The notes: a model not told the origin generated them from the sequence alone. A stretch of DNA of 37,639 bases from Eggerthellaceae bacterium (GCA_030524475.1 JAUNGO010000019.1:1-37639); one strand, 5' to 3'. Numbered from the stretch's first letter, positions 7,790-16,086 are shown. Program-made: numbers and translations.

Positions 7790-8241
7790 AGAACCCTCTC
7801 CTCCTTCGCCCTTGCGTTTCTTGCAGGAATGGCCGCGATTGGGCATGGCGTCCCCGGTCGCTTCTTGCTGCCCACAGCCATGACCCATGCATCCTTCGTG
7901 GAAGCAGCAGGGGCGCGGCTTCTGTACCTTCACCGCTTATGCCGCCAGGACCGCGCCCGAGGGGGGTAGGCATGCCTCCACGAAGTTCGTAAAGGTTAGG
8001 GCGAAAGGCGTGGTCGCCTGTCATCTGAATGGGAGGGTTTACGCGCCATTTTGCACGTTTTCCCCGATTAGGGGCGTGTCCTCTAAAAGAGAGGACACGC
8101 CGGCTTGGTGCTCCTGTATGATTTGGAGGATTCATTTGCGCGCTGGGGTTGCGCGGCTTTGCGCGAGGCGCGCCGCACGTTGCGGCAAGCGCGAGCGCCA
8201 ACCAACGCCAGGCGCGTCAAGCACCAACAAGGAGAAGGCGA
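7790..8241. other. Divergent regulatory region between chaperone operon and LuxR gene
   Basis: These 452 nt hold no convincing gene. They contain a small hairpin (CCCC-GATTA-GGGG, about 8062-8074), a strong 11-bp palindrome next to it, a possible -10 (TATGAT, 8117-8122) for the rightward gene, and a short dyad ACGAA-G-TTCGT near 7980-7990. No clear leftward promoter was recognised; that operon may depend on an activator. Confidence 0.5.
8074..8100. promoter_or_regulatory. Palindromic operator candidate upstream of the LuxR gene
   Basis: GCGTGTCCTCT and AGAGGACACGC form a perfect 11-bp inverted repeat with a 5-nt spacer. Its centre (8087) lies about 42 nt before the start site implied by TATGAT at 8117-8122, the position of a class II activator site. 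It lacks a T-tract on either side, so it is not a terminator. Confidence 0.5.
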
Positions 8242-9759
8242 TTGTCCGAGACGAAGGAACAGAAGCAAAAAGCGTGGCTTCGGGCGTGCCTGCGCAACAT
8301 GCTTGCCCCCTCACTCGGATTGGGCATCGCGTATCTGGGATGGCCCCTCGCCGTCAACGGCGACATCTGCGGGCCGCGAAACCCGTTGCCCACCGACAAC
8401 GCCTCCCTCGTTGCGCTCGCCCTCTTCATCGCATGCTTGGCGGTTCTGCAGAAGCGCACGCGCGAAACGCGCTTGATGCAATCGCGCGTTGCTCCCGTAG
8501 TGGGCGCCCTCGTGCAGGTTGTCTCGCTTGCGGCGCTTGGCGGCTTTCATCTTGCAAACGCCTGCACCGAAGCGAGCCGAACCGTGCTGGGGGCTTTGCT
8601 CACCGTGTCCACCGGCTTCATGTTGACACATTGGCTTGGGCGCGCGCGTGAACTCTCGATGCCGGCGGCAACCGTTTACGTGTTCACGGCGTTGGGCATA
8701 AGCGCCGTCTTGCTCTTTGTCGATTCCTTTTTGCCGCCCGGGCTGAGCGCTCTTGCTTGCAGCGCGCTCATGGTTGCACAGATTCCCCTGCAAGCCAAAA
8801 GCGCGAAAATGACCGTCGACAACATTCCCGCACTTCCTTGTGACGACTACTATTCGCTTATGCACAGCGTTTCGACCGACAGGAAGTTTTTGGTCACGTT
8901 TGCCGCCGGTCTGTGCATGATCGTTCTCGTATCGGGTTTCCTGGACACTTTCCCCGACGACCAATCCCGGCCCCTTGGGCTCGTCGGCAACCTCATCGCT
9001 TGCGTTCTCGCTCTCTGTATCTGCATGGGAATCGTCGTGTCTGCCGTTCGTCGCCAAAGCCGCGTCATGACCGTCGGAATTTGGGTCATCATGGAACTTT
9101 TGGCGGCATTCGCGCTTGTCCTGTACAACGCGTTCCCCGACGATCTCTGGATCGGCGCGGCCGTCTCCCGCGCCCTGAGCATCGTCATGGTGGGCGCGGT
9201 CTTCCACTTCACCATTTCGCTCATGTCGTCGGGTTGGCGCCAACCGCTTTACTACGCTTGCGCGTCCTGGGTTATCTGGTTCGGCGCGCGCGACGTCGGG
9301 CGCCTTATGCTGGCAGTGCTGCCCGTCGGCGGAAACAGCCATCTCACGGGGGCTGTCGTGAGCCTCCTGCTTTTGGTTTCGACCCAAATCACGCTCGTCA
9401 AGCTCATAGACTTGGGGCGCGACGCCGCCCGCAATTTAGGGGACAACGCCCCGACGCCTGCAGCCATGCCCAACGCGTTCGAGCGTTTCTTGGGGCTCGA
9501 CGAGGAACTTCACGCCAACGACGAGAAGGACGCCGTAAAGCGACAGGCGAAGCGCGTGGGCGAGCAGTTTCTCTTGTCGGATCGCGAGGTGGAGGTGCTC
9601 GCGCTTTACGCCATGGGGCACACGCAGAAAAGAGTGGCTGAAGAGCTGTTCATATCCCCCACGACCGCGCACACGCACATCACGCGCATCTACGCGAAAA
9701 CCGATCTGCACTCGCGGCAAGAGCTGCTTGACTACATGAGCGAATACGCCAGCGAGTAA
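8242..9759 (+). CDS. LuxR-type regulator with multi-spanning membrane domain
   Basis: This 505-residue protein has about 12 hydrophobic segments over residues 1-400 and a GerE/LuxR helix-turn-helix at about 445-502 (LSDREVEVLALYAMGHTQ ... SPTTAHTHITRIYAKTDLHSR). The architecture is abundant in Eggerthellaceae, usually beside respiratory molybdoenzyme genes, and is thought to sense a small molecule at the membrane. The start is a TTG at 8242 with AAGGAG 7 nt before it; an upstream ATG at 8149 has no ribosome-binding site and would add a non-hydrophobic Arg-rich leader. It diverges from the torD-oxidoreductase operon, so it is its likely regulator. The stop codon runs directly into the A/G homopolymer tract. 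Confidence 0.9.
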   Translation: MSETKEQKQKAWLRACLRNMLAPSLGLGIAYLGWPLAVNGDICGPRNPLPTDNASLVALALFIACLAVLQKRTRETRLMQSRVAPVVGALVQVVSLAALGGFHLANACTEASRTVLGALLTVSTGFMLTHWLGRARELSMPAATVYVFTALGISAVLLFVDSFLPPGLSALACSALMVAQIPLQAKSAKMTVDNIPALPCDDYYSLMHSVSTDRKFLVTFAAGLCMIVLVSGFLDTFPDDQSRPLGLVGNLIACVLALCICMGIVVSAVRRQSRVMTVGIWVIMELLAAFALVLYNAFPDDLWIGAAVSRALSIVMVGAVFHFTISLMSSGWRQPLYYACASWVIWFGARDVGRLMLAVLPVGGNSHLTGAVVSLLLLVSTQITLVKLIDLGRDAARNLGDNAPTPAAMPNAFERFLGLDEELHANDEKDAVKRQAKRVGEQFLLSDREVEVLALYAMGHTQKRVAEELFISPTTAHTHITRIYAKTDLHSRQELLDYMSEYASE

Positions 9760-9780
9760 AAAAAAAGGGGGGGGGGGGGG
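9758..9780. repeat. Homopolymer tract A9-G14
   Basis: Nine A (including two of the LuxR stop codon) are followed by fourteen G. The tract lies between the ends of two convergent genes. Such long mononucleotide runs are prone to slippage, both in cells and in sequencing. Confidence 0.9.
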
Positions 9781-9806
9781 TAACGGGTCTTCGTCTTCTC
9801 CTGTCC

Positions 9807-10697
9807 CTACCCCTCGCCCTGCCTCGCGACGTCTGCCGCCGTAAGCGCCACGCCCGCAACCGAAAGCGCGAGCGCCGCCCAGAACTGCCATCCGGCGTCA
9901 ACACCGAACACCACCCACGAAAGGGCAACGCCCACAAACGGCGCGATTGAGTAGAAGTTGCCCGTCCGTGCGGCGCCGATAAAGCGCTGCGCCCAAATGT
10001 AGAGCGCGATGCTCGCCCCGTAGGACACCACGCCCACGCCGACGAGCGGCGCCACGCATTCCAAGGCAACCTGATCGCCGAGGGCGAGGGCCAAGGCGGC
10101 GGAGACAACGCCGGTGCACAACCCCTTGATGCGCGTCACCGACACCACGTCGTACGCGGAAAGCGCCCGCGTGCAGTTGTTCTCCAAGCCCCACAGAACG
10201 CAGGCAAGGACGATAAGCAGCGAGCCCGGCGAAAACTGCGCCGCCTCCCCGCTCCACGAAAGAAGGAACCCTGAGACGGTGATGGCGCAGATTGCCGCAA
10301 CCATGAGGCGGCCCATCGGCTCGCGGAACAAGACCCACGCGAGCACCGCCGTGGCGACGACCTCCAAGTTGCCCAGCAACGACGCAGCCGACGCGTCCGT
10401 GAGCGAGATGCCCGCCACAAGCGCGATCGCGCTGCCGGCGTTGAGCGCCACCATGAGGGCGAGAAGCGGCCACTGGCGCCTCGTGAGCGGGGCACCGCCC
10501 AACGCGTCGCGCCGCCCCGCGCAACGCAGCCCCGCCGACAGGACGACCATGGCAAGCCCCGCGCCGAAATACAGCAGGGACGACGCCCACGTCGACGAGC
10601 ACCCTTCCCCGTACAGCTTCACCAACGGAACCGATATGCCGTAGAACACGGCGGAAAGAATGGCCGCCGCGGACGCGAGCGAGCGGATGGAACCCAA
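9807..10697 (-). CDS. EamA/DMT-superfamily exporter
   Basis: This 296-residue protein has about ten membrane segments in two EamA repeats (roughly 5-140 and 155-290), typical of drug/metabolite exporters of the inner membrane. GNLEVVATAVLAWVLFREPMG and the matching late segment ASIALYIWAQRFIGAARTGNFYS are EamA signatures. The start is a TTG at 10697 with AGGAGG 5 nt upstream. It diverges from the tandem TetR gene across a 121-nt gap holding an operator-like inverted repeat, so it is probably that regulator's target. The substrate is unknown. Confidence 0.88.
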   Translation of the reverse strand: MGSIRSLASAAAILSAVFYGISVPLVKLYGEGCSSTWASSLLYFGAGLAMVVLSAGLRCAGRRDALGGAPLTRRQWPLLALMVALNAGSAIALVAGISLTDASAASLLGNLEVVATAVLAWVLFREPMGRLMVAAICAITVSGFLLSWSGEAAQFSPGSLLIVLACVLWGLENNCTRALSAYDVVSVTRIKGLCTGVVSAALALALGDQVALECVAPLVGVGVVSYGASIALYIWAQRFIGAARTGNFYSIAPFVGVALSWVVFGVDAGWQFWAALALSVAGVALTAADVARQGEG

Positions 10698-10719
10698 GAA
10701 GTCCTCCTAGACGATAAGT

Positions 10720-10748
10720 TTGATAACGAACAACATATTCGTTATTAT
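10720..10748 (+). promoter_or_regulatory. Promoter and overlapping operator of the TetR gene
   Basis: TTGATA (10720-10725) and TATTAT (10743-10748) are 17 nt apart, a near-consensus promoter for the rightward gene. A perfect inverted repeat, ATAACGAA (10723-10730) and TTCGTTAT (10738-10745) with a 7-nt spacer, overlaps both boxes. It fits autorepression, and repression of the divergent exporter gene. Confidence 0.75.
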
Positions 10749-10818
10749 TTGACGCGGCGCGCAACGGGGAAAGTGAGCAAAACGCCCGCTGCGTCCGTTT
10801 CCGAACGAAAGGGGCAAC

Positions 10819-12078
10819 ATGGCCCGAAACGTCGACAGGCGCGTGCGAAAGAGCCGTGTCGCCATCTTCAAGGCGTTCGAGGAGCTTCTGGCGGAGAAGT
10901 CCTACGCCTCCATAACCGCCGGCGACGTCATCGAGCGCGCCGACGTGGGGCGCACCACGTTCTACGCCCACTTCCCCACGAAAGACGCCCTGCTCGACGA
11001 GCTGTGCCGCGACTTGTTCGCCCACGTGGCGGAGCCCGACACGGAAGCGTCTCACGCGTTTGCCGCCGACGACGGCGTTGAGAACAAGGTGCTCCACATC
11101 GCCCTGCACCTGGAAAGCGACGCCGCGCGGCTGCGTCCGCTGCTCACCGGGCCCGCCTCGTCGCTGTTCTGGGACTCCTTCGCCGCACAGCTCGAAACGT
11201 TCTTCTTGGGGCAAATCGGCCGAACGGTTTGCCGCATACGTGCGGTTGACGACGCCCTATACGCGCGGCATTTGGCGGCGACGCTCGTCAACGTCTTTCG
11301 TTGGCAGCTTGACGGCGGCGCAATCGCCCCCGAACAGGCGACGAGCATGTTCTTCGAGCTGTCCGACGCCAGGGCCTTGGCCGCAAGCGGAGCCGACGAA
11401 AGCCGGGCGACGGAGGAGGCGCGGCCCCTCGACGCAAGCTCCGGCGTCAAGGCGGCCCTCAAGCGCAGTCTGCTCGACCTGCTGGAGAAAAAGAAGCTTG
11501 CGGCGCTTACGGTAAGCGAGGTGGCGCGCAACGCCAACGTGGGCCGCTCGACGTTCTACACGCACTACAAAAGCCTCGACGAGGTTTACGCCGACATCGT
11601 GCGCGACACGCTGGTGGACGTCCAGTCGATCGACGACCACTTCGCCTGCGGATGCGGCGAAGGGTCGGGCGCGCGGCACGACGAGAAGATTCCCTTCTGC
11701 CACAGGCTGCGCAACCAGAAGGAGCATTCCTGCGTCGTCGGCGACCCCGCCTTCGCCCGCACGTGGATCGACGGCATGAGAAAAGACCGCTCCCTGCAGC
11801 AAACCATCCAACGGCTGAAGGGCGCGGGGCTTACCGACGCCCAGGCGCAGGCCGTGGTGTTTTTCCAGTCGTGCGGGTGCCTCATGACGGCACGCGCCGT
11901 TGTGGGCGCCGACGACGACTGGCAGCACGTCCAAAAGGCTCTCGACCAGTTTATCCATGCGGGCTATCAGGCCGTTTCCGACGGGACGCTGTTTGCGGAC
12001 GCGGGGCAGCCAAACAGAGGCGCGGCGCAGGGCAGCCAAGCACACGGCATGCCAAGCGGCGTTGTGACGCCGAGGTAG
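10819..12078 (+). CDS. Tandem TetR-TetR regulator (two DNA-binding domains in one protein)
   Basis: This 419-residue protein holds two complete TetR N-terminal domains. One is at about 12-62 (ITAGDVIERADVGRTTFYAHF) and the other at about 209-262 (LTVSEVARNANVGRSTFYTHY). Each is followed by a helical ligand/dimer region. Several cysteines occur in the second half (FACGCG near 278, PFCHRL near 294, SC near 305, SCGC later), which might bind metal or sense redox state. Ordinary TetR proteins are about 200 residues, so this looks like fusion of two repressors after duplication. The start has AAAGGGG. An operator-like dyad lies in its own promoter. Confidence 0.88.
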   Translation: MARNVDRRVRKSRVAIFKAFEELLAEKSYASITAGDVIERADVGRTTFYAHFPTKDALLDELCRDLFAHVAEPDTEASHAFAADDGVENKVLHIALHLESDAARLRPLLTGPASSLFWDSFAAQLETFFLGQIGRTVCRIRAVDDALYARHLAATLVNVFRWQLDGGAIAPEQATSMFFELSDARALAASGADESRATEEARPLDASSGVKAALKRSLLDLLEKKKLAALTVSEVARNANVGRSTFYTHYKSLDEVYADIVRDTLVDVQSIDDHFACGCGEGSGARHDEKIPFCHRLRNQKEHSCVVGDPAFARTWIDGMRKDRSLQQTIQRLKGAGLTDAQAQAVVFFQSCGCLMTARAVVGADDDWQHVQKALDQFIHAGYQAVSDGTLFADAGQPNRGAAQGSQAHGMPSGVVTPR

Positions 12079-12186
12079 ACACTTCCCCGCACTTGTCCGA
12101 ACCTGGTTTGCCTGAACCCCACGCGCGCCGCCGCAGCCATAAAATCGCATCCGGCAACACAAGTTTCGGAAGGGTCGGTACGTGCG

Positions 12187-13170
12187 ATGATCTTCAACGT
12201 GGTGCTTCAAACCATGCTCATATTCTTCCTCATCCTGGCGACGGGCTTCGTGGCCGGCAAGTTCGGCGTCATCAAGCAGGAGTTCCTGCCGGAGCTCGTG
12301 AAACTCATCACGAAGATTCTGCTGCCGTGCCTCATCTTTTACTCCACGGTTTCCAGCTGCACGCGTCAGTCAGTCTTCGACAACCTGCCCATGCTGGCGC
12401 TTGCCGCCGGGTTCTACCTTACCGTCACGATCGTCATGCTTCTTGCGGCGAAGGCGCTGCGCCTTTCGGGCGACCGCGCGCGCACGTTCATGTTCTGCTT
12501 CATCTTCGGCAACACCGGCTTTGTGGGCATCCCGCTTCTGTCGGCGACGTTTCCCGGCGTGGGATTGCTCTACATGGCGCTTTTCTCCATCGTCGACACA
12601 CCGGTGTTTTGGACGTTCGGCGTTTGGCTGGCAACGGCGAAGGCGCGCCGGGGCGACCACCCGACCGGGCCGCTTGAGGAGGGCGGCGGCGCGGTTCACA
12701 GCGCGCGCCATCACCTGCAGAACTTGAAGAGCGTCCTGCTTACGCCCAACGTCGTTGCCATAGCGCTGGCGTTTCTGTTCGTGTTGGCGGAAATTCCCCT
12801 GCCGAGTCTCGTCAGCGACACGCTTTCCACCATCTCCGGCGCCACAAGTGCCCTGTGCATGATGTATTTGGGCGCGCTCATCTGCTTCTCGGGCGTGAGC
12901 GACGCCTTCAAGAGCAAGGAACTTTACGTGGGCGTTGCCGTGAAGATGGTGCTTTTGCCCTGTGCCATAGCACTTCTGCTGCGCCTGACGCCGCTGCCGG
13001 ACGACATGGTAACCTGCATCACGCTCATCGCGGCGCTGCCCACCATGACCATCGTTCCCATGATAGCCTCGCAGCGCGGCGACTGGGGCGAGTACGCCGC
13101 CGGCATAACGGCGGCGACGCTCGCGTTTTCCCTGGCAACCATCCCGCTCGTGGCGTTTTTGGTTTTGTAA
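12187..13170 (+). CDS. AEC-family (auxin efflux carrier-like) transporter
   Basis: This 327-residue membrane protein has about ten hydrophobic segments and the AEC/PIN-like pattern, including KLITKILLPCLIFYST near residue 40, GNTGFVGIPLL near 113 and a final segment around ALPTMTIVPMIAS. The family includes malate, malonate and related organic-anion permeases of bacteria; substrate cannot be read from sequence. A charged loop near 155-180 (ARRGDHPTGPLEEGGG) separates the two halves. It lies 108 nt downstream of the tandem TetR gene on the same strand and could be co-regulated, but no promoter was identified in the gap. Confidence 0.87.
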   Translation: MIFNVVLQTMLIFFLILATGFVAGKFGVIKQEFLPELVKLITKILLPCLIFYSTVSSCTRQSVFDNLPMLALAAGFYLTVTIVMLLAAKALRLSGDRARTFMFCFIFGNTGFVGIPLLSATFPGVGLLYMALFSIVDTPVFWTFGVWLATAKARRGDHPTGPLEEGGGAVHSARHHLQNLKSVLLTPNVVAIALAFLFVLAEIPLPSLVSDTLSTISGATSALCMMYLGALICFSGVSDAFKSKELYVGVAVKMVLLPCAIALLLRLTPLPDDMVTCITLIAALPTMTIVPMIASQRGDWGEYAAGITAATLAFSLATIPLVAFLVL

Positions 13171-13285
13171 CAGGCAGCAAAAACCCGCGTGCGCCGCAAC
13201 TCGCGAGGACGCACCGAGAGCAGAAAAAGCCTGAGCCAACGAAGCGAATGGGCAAGGAACAGAACATCACGAGACGGGGATTAAA

Positions 13286-13485
13286 ATGACAACAGCCATC
13301 ACAAGACGATTTGCCTTGCTTTACCGGATATGCGCCCTTGTTTTGGTGGCCGTAGGTGTTGCTTTAACGGCATCGTTGTTCACACAGGACGCAAACCCCT
13401 ACGTGTTCTTCACCTATACCGTGCAGTCCAACCTTTTGGTTTTGGCATACTTCGCCGTTGCTGCGGTTAAAACCCTGATTCCCCC
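13286..13485 (+). pseudogene. N-terminal remnant of a membrane protein, probably Pr6Pr family
   Basis: From an ATG at 13286 with GGGG upstream, about 66 residues encode two hydrophobic segments with RRFALLYRICALVLVAVGVAL and FFTYTVQSNLLVLAYF, resembling the start of Pr6Pr/FAR-17a-type membrane proteins, which normally have about six segments and over 200 residues. The rest is missing. The frame stays open through the promoter of the Rrf2 gene and continues into it, so the remnant and the Rrf2 protein share one frame. It looks like a deletion scar. Confidence 0.5.
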
Positions 13486-13487
13486 AA

Positions 13488-13530
13488 TTGCACCCGACCC
13501 GCAAACCTGTTATTTTATGTTATGCAGGTT
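13488..13530 (+). promoter_or_regulatory. Promoter and operator candidate of the Rrf2 gene
   Basis: TTGCAC (13488-13493) and TATTTT (13511-13516) are 17 nt apart. A perfect inverted repeat AACCTG (13504-13509) and CAGGTT (13525-13530) with 15 nt between them brackets the -10, as expected for an autoregulated Rrf2 gene. Confidence 0.65.
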
Positions 13531-13558
13531 TTCCGCCCCACAACCAATCAGGAGCGCC

Positions 13559-14035
13559 ATGAAATACTCGACCCGGCTGAGCGACGCGGTGCACGTGCTC
13601 GTCCTTATCTACCTCAACCAGGACAACGGCGGAATCTCCAGCGCCGAGATAGCGGAAAGCGTCCACTCGAACCCCGCTCTTATCAGGCAAATCATGGCCG
13701 AGTTGAAGGCGGCGGAACTCATCGAAAGCGCACGCGGCAAAGCCAAGCCGCGCCTTGCCGCAGAGCCAGCGCGCATAACGCTTCTGAACGTCTACCGCGC
13801 CATGGAGGGCCGCAAGCCGCTGCTGCACATCGACACGCACATCAACCCCGCGTGCGAAGCCGGCACCAACATTCAATATGCGTTGGGCGACTTCTACGCC
13901 CGCGTCCAGGACGTCGCCGAACGCGAGCTCGACGGCATCACGCTTGCGGACGTGGTGGCGTCCTACTACGAGAAACTTGCCGCGTCGCAAGGCGGGGGCA
14001 GCTCTGCAGACGGAGAAACCGGCGCGGCGTCTTAA
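13559..14035 (+). CDS. Rrf2-family transcriptional regulator
   Basis: This 158-residue protein has the Rrf2 winged helix at the N-terminus: STRLSDAVHVLVLIYLN, then a recognition region SSAEIAESVHSNPALIRQIMAELKAAELI. Iron-sulfur Rrf2 proteins use three cysteines near residues 90-110. Only one, C99 in HINPACEAGT, is present, so a labile Fe-S cluster is unlikely. The ATG at 13559 has AGGAG at good spacing, although the frame is open farther upstream through the Pr6Pr-like remnant. It is convergent with the flavodoxin-like gene. Its own promoter region carries an AACCTG/CAGGTT dyad. Confidence 0.88.
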   Translation: MKYSTRLSDAVHVLVLIYLNQDNGGISSAEIAESVHSNPALIRQIMAELKAAELIESARGKAKPRLAAEPARITLLNVYRAMEGRKPLLHIDTHINPACEAGTNIQYALGDFYARVQDVAERELDGITLADVVASYYEKLAASQGGGSSADGETGAAS

Positions 14036-14097
14036 CGCGCTCGCCCGATGCGGCGTGCTTCCCTCCCGGTCGCGCTTCGCGCCTTTCCCGCCACGCG

Positions 14098-14739
14098 CTA
14101 TGCGCCCTGCCCGACGAGCCACTTCCCCAGCTCGTAGGCGCTTTGGCATTCCTTGGGGAACACTTCTTCGAAGTGGCGTTTGCGCTCTGCGGGGTCGAAC
14201 CGCGAGCTTGCGTACTTCGAATAGTCGTCGAACTGGTAGCACTCGAGCGCGAACGCCGTCTTCACCGGGCCGATGATGCGCTCGAAGCACGACACGTTGT
14301 CGTCGACGATGGCCTGGTAGTGTGGCTCGACCTGGGGCTGGCCCATCGTGTAGATGAGCCCCGTGGGCACGCGCCGCTCGTAGGACACGGCGCTGTCGGG
14401 CGTGTAGAGGAACCCCGCGAAGAAGAGCCTTTCGAAATAGGCGCGCGCGAGGCTGGTCACGTCGTGCCAGTAGATGGGCGTTGCCACCACGAGCGCATCG
14501 GCGGAAAGCGAGTCCTCCAAAACAGGCGTCAACTCGTCGCGCAGGGCGCAACGCCCGAAGCTCGGGCCGTCGAGCAGCTTGCATCCGAAGCAGCTGACGC
14601 ACCCGGCGTAGTTCAGGTCGACAAGATCGTAGCGTGTGATCTCGGCCCCCGCGTCGCGCGCGGCCTGCAGCGCGTGCTCAAGCATGGTGGCGGTGTTCTT
14701 CGTCTTGCGCGGGCTTCCGTTGATGCCGACTACTTTCAT
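14098..14739 (-). CDS. Flavodoxin-fold NAD(P)H-dependent reductase, iron-sulfur flavoprotein-like
   Basis: This 213-residue protein begins MKVVGINGSPRKTKNTATML, the FMN phosphate-binding loop of NADPH-dependent FMN reductases. A cysteine cluster GCVSCFGCK followed by a later cysteine (FGRC) at about 54-75 resembles iron-sulfur flavoproteins and could bind an Fe-S cluster. PIYWHDVTSLARAYFERL is typical of the family's flavin-ring-binding strand and helix. The start is set by GGGGAGGAAACC before the ATG. It is convergent with the Rrf2 gene, 62 nt apart. Its physiological electron acceptor is unknown. Confidence 0.87.
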   Translation of the reverse strand: MKVVGINGSPRKTKNTATMLEHALQAARDAGAEITRYDLVDLNYAGCVSCFGCKLLDGPSFGRCALRDELTPVLEDSLSADALVVATPIYWHDVTSLARAYFERLFFAGFLYTPDSAVSYERRVPTGLIYTMGQPQVEPHYQAIVDDNVSCFERIIGPVKTAFALECYQFDDYSKYASSRFDPAERKRHFEEVFPKECQSAYELGKWLVGQGA

Positions 14740-14765
14740 GGTTTCCTCCCCTTTCGACAAGCGCA

Positions 14766-16067
14766 TTATGCGCGTTGGCTGCGTTCCTTCGCAAGGCTTT
14801 CGACGCGCGTGGCAAGGTCGACGAGGATGTCGGCCAAGTCGCCGTCGAGCCCGAACGACTTCATGCGTATGTCGTCGCGAATGTAGATCTCGCCTTTGTT
14901 CACGGTGACGTACGACGCGCGATCCTCTCGGCTGACAAGCTCCATGAGCGGCGCCTTGATGAGTTGGTTGCGCCAGCCGATGCCAAGCTCAAGGATGGCG
15001 AGCTTGCGCCCATGCCATTGCTCGACGAACGCGCGGTAGCGGCGCGCGGCGTCCTTATCCGCAATGAAGCGTCGCTCGCCTATCATGCGCACGCGCATGG
15101 TGCCGCCGCACTGCGGGCAGCGGGGAACGAGGCTTTCGGGCACGGTTAGACTCGCCCCCGCCGCGCTCGCCGCGCCGCCCGCAGCAACACCTTCCCCGCT
15201 GCGCGCCGCGCCAACCATGAGCGCCCGGGCGTCGGCGAACACCTTCGCGATGTCCTCGCTGATGATATTGCCCTTCCCCGCAAGCGAGCGCGGCATCATC
15301 GCGTCGTTCGGATTGACGGAAAGGTAATACGCGCGCGGCAGGGCGCTTGTGAGCTTCCAGAAGGGCTCCTGGATGAACATCGGCGTCATGCGCCCCACGC
15401 CAAGCTCCAAAAACAGCAGGCTCTTGGCGGCGTTTACCTCGAGAAACGTGTTGAGCTTGTGGTATTCGGCCTGATAGCGACGCCCCTCCAAAAACGTCCA
15501 CGACCGCACCCACGGCTCAAGCGGCGCGCCGCAGTTCGGGCAACGCGGAACGAGCTCGCTTGGCACCTCGAGGTTCTCGTTGATCGCCTTCACCATGTCG
15601 TGAACAGGTTGCGTGGCGTCGTAAAGCTTGTCAAGACAGCGATGGCTGCATTGGAGGTAGCGCCACTCGCCCTGGATTTGGCTCACCTTCTCCTCGGGAA
15701 ACGACTTGACGAATTGGAGGTCCTGGTTCGTCGTGAGGATGTGGAAGTTCTTGCCCTCCAGCATGTCGCGCAGGTCGAGGTAAGGCTGGCCCACGGGCTC
15801 ATCGTAAATACGCTGCATCGTGTAGGCCTGGAAGCCCCACTTTTCCTCAAGGCTGCGATAGTGGTGGTAAAAGCCGTCGAAGGTGTTGTGGAAGCCGTAC
15901 TTCTTCTCGAACGCGCCCCAGTTCTTCACGAAGTTCTCGTCGCGCACGTAGTAGTGCGTGTACCCCGCCGCCGCCGACATGCCCGACGCCGCGCCCACGA
16001 CGATGGCCTCGGAGTTCTCCAACTTGTCAACGAGAAGTTCCACCTTCTCGCGGTAGTGCTGCTCCAT
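14766..16067 (-). CDS. SirTM (class M)-like sirtuin with duplicated C-terminal half
   Basis: This 433-residue protein starts with a SIR2 NAD-binding domain (GAASGMSAAAGY, residues 25-36). The usual catalytic histidine is replaced by Q132 in IQGEWRYLQC, and N114 is conserved in TTNQD. Both residues are characteristic of class M ADP-ribosylating sirtuins as described in pathogens. Zinc cysteines are C140, C144, C176 and C179. Remarkably, the stretch from LVPRCPNCG (172) to about 260 is repeated from LVPRCPQCG (313) to about 400: LLFLELGVG pairs with LAILELGIG and LSVNPNDA with VTVNKGEI. The extra copy has only one CxxC pair (C317, C320). An Ala/Gly-rich linker (285-308) separates the copies. 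Start fixed by AAAGGAG. No macrodomain partner lies nearby. Confidence 0.85.
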   Translation of the reverse strand: MEQHYREKVELLVDKLENSEAIVVGAASGMSAAAGYTHYYVRDENFVKNWGAFEKKYGFHNTFDGFYHHYRSLEEKWGFQAYTMQRIYDEPVGQPYLDLRDMLEGKNFHILTTNQDLQFVKSFPEEKVSQIQGEWRYLQCSHRCLDKLYDATQPVHDMVKAINENLEVPSELVPRCPNCGAPLEPWVRSWTFLEGRRYQAEYHKLNTFLEVNAAKSLLFLELGVGRMTPMFIQEPFWKLTSALPRAYYLSVNPNDAMMPRSLAGKGNIISEDIAKVFADARALMVGAARSGEGVAAGGAASAAGASLTVPESLVPRCPQCGGTMRVRMIGERRFIADKDAARRYRAFVEQWHGRKLAILELGIGWRNQLIKAPLMELVSREDRASYVTVNKGEIYIRDDIRMKSFGLDGDLADILVDLATRVESLAKERSQRA

Positions 16068-16086
16068 GTTTCTCCTTTGCCGAATA

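Noticed and set aside
7790..7933. Cys/His-rich N-terminal extension of the TorD-like protein
   Set aside because: The upstream GTG lacks a ribosome-binding site, while the ATG at 7789 has a strong one; the CCFHEGCMGHGC stretch is probably untranslated.
8311..9387. 358-codon minus-strand frame opposite the LuxR gene
   Set aside because: Composition (His/Gln/Asp/Arg-rich) is that of an antisense shadow of a membrane-protein gene.
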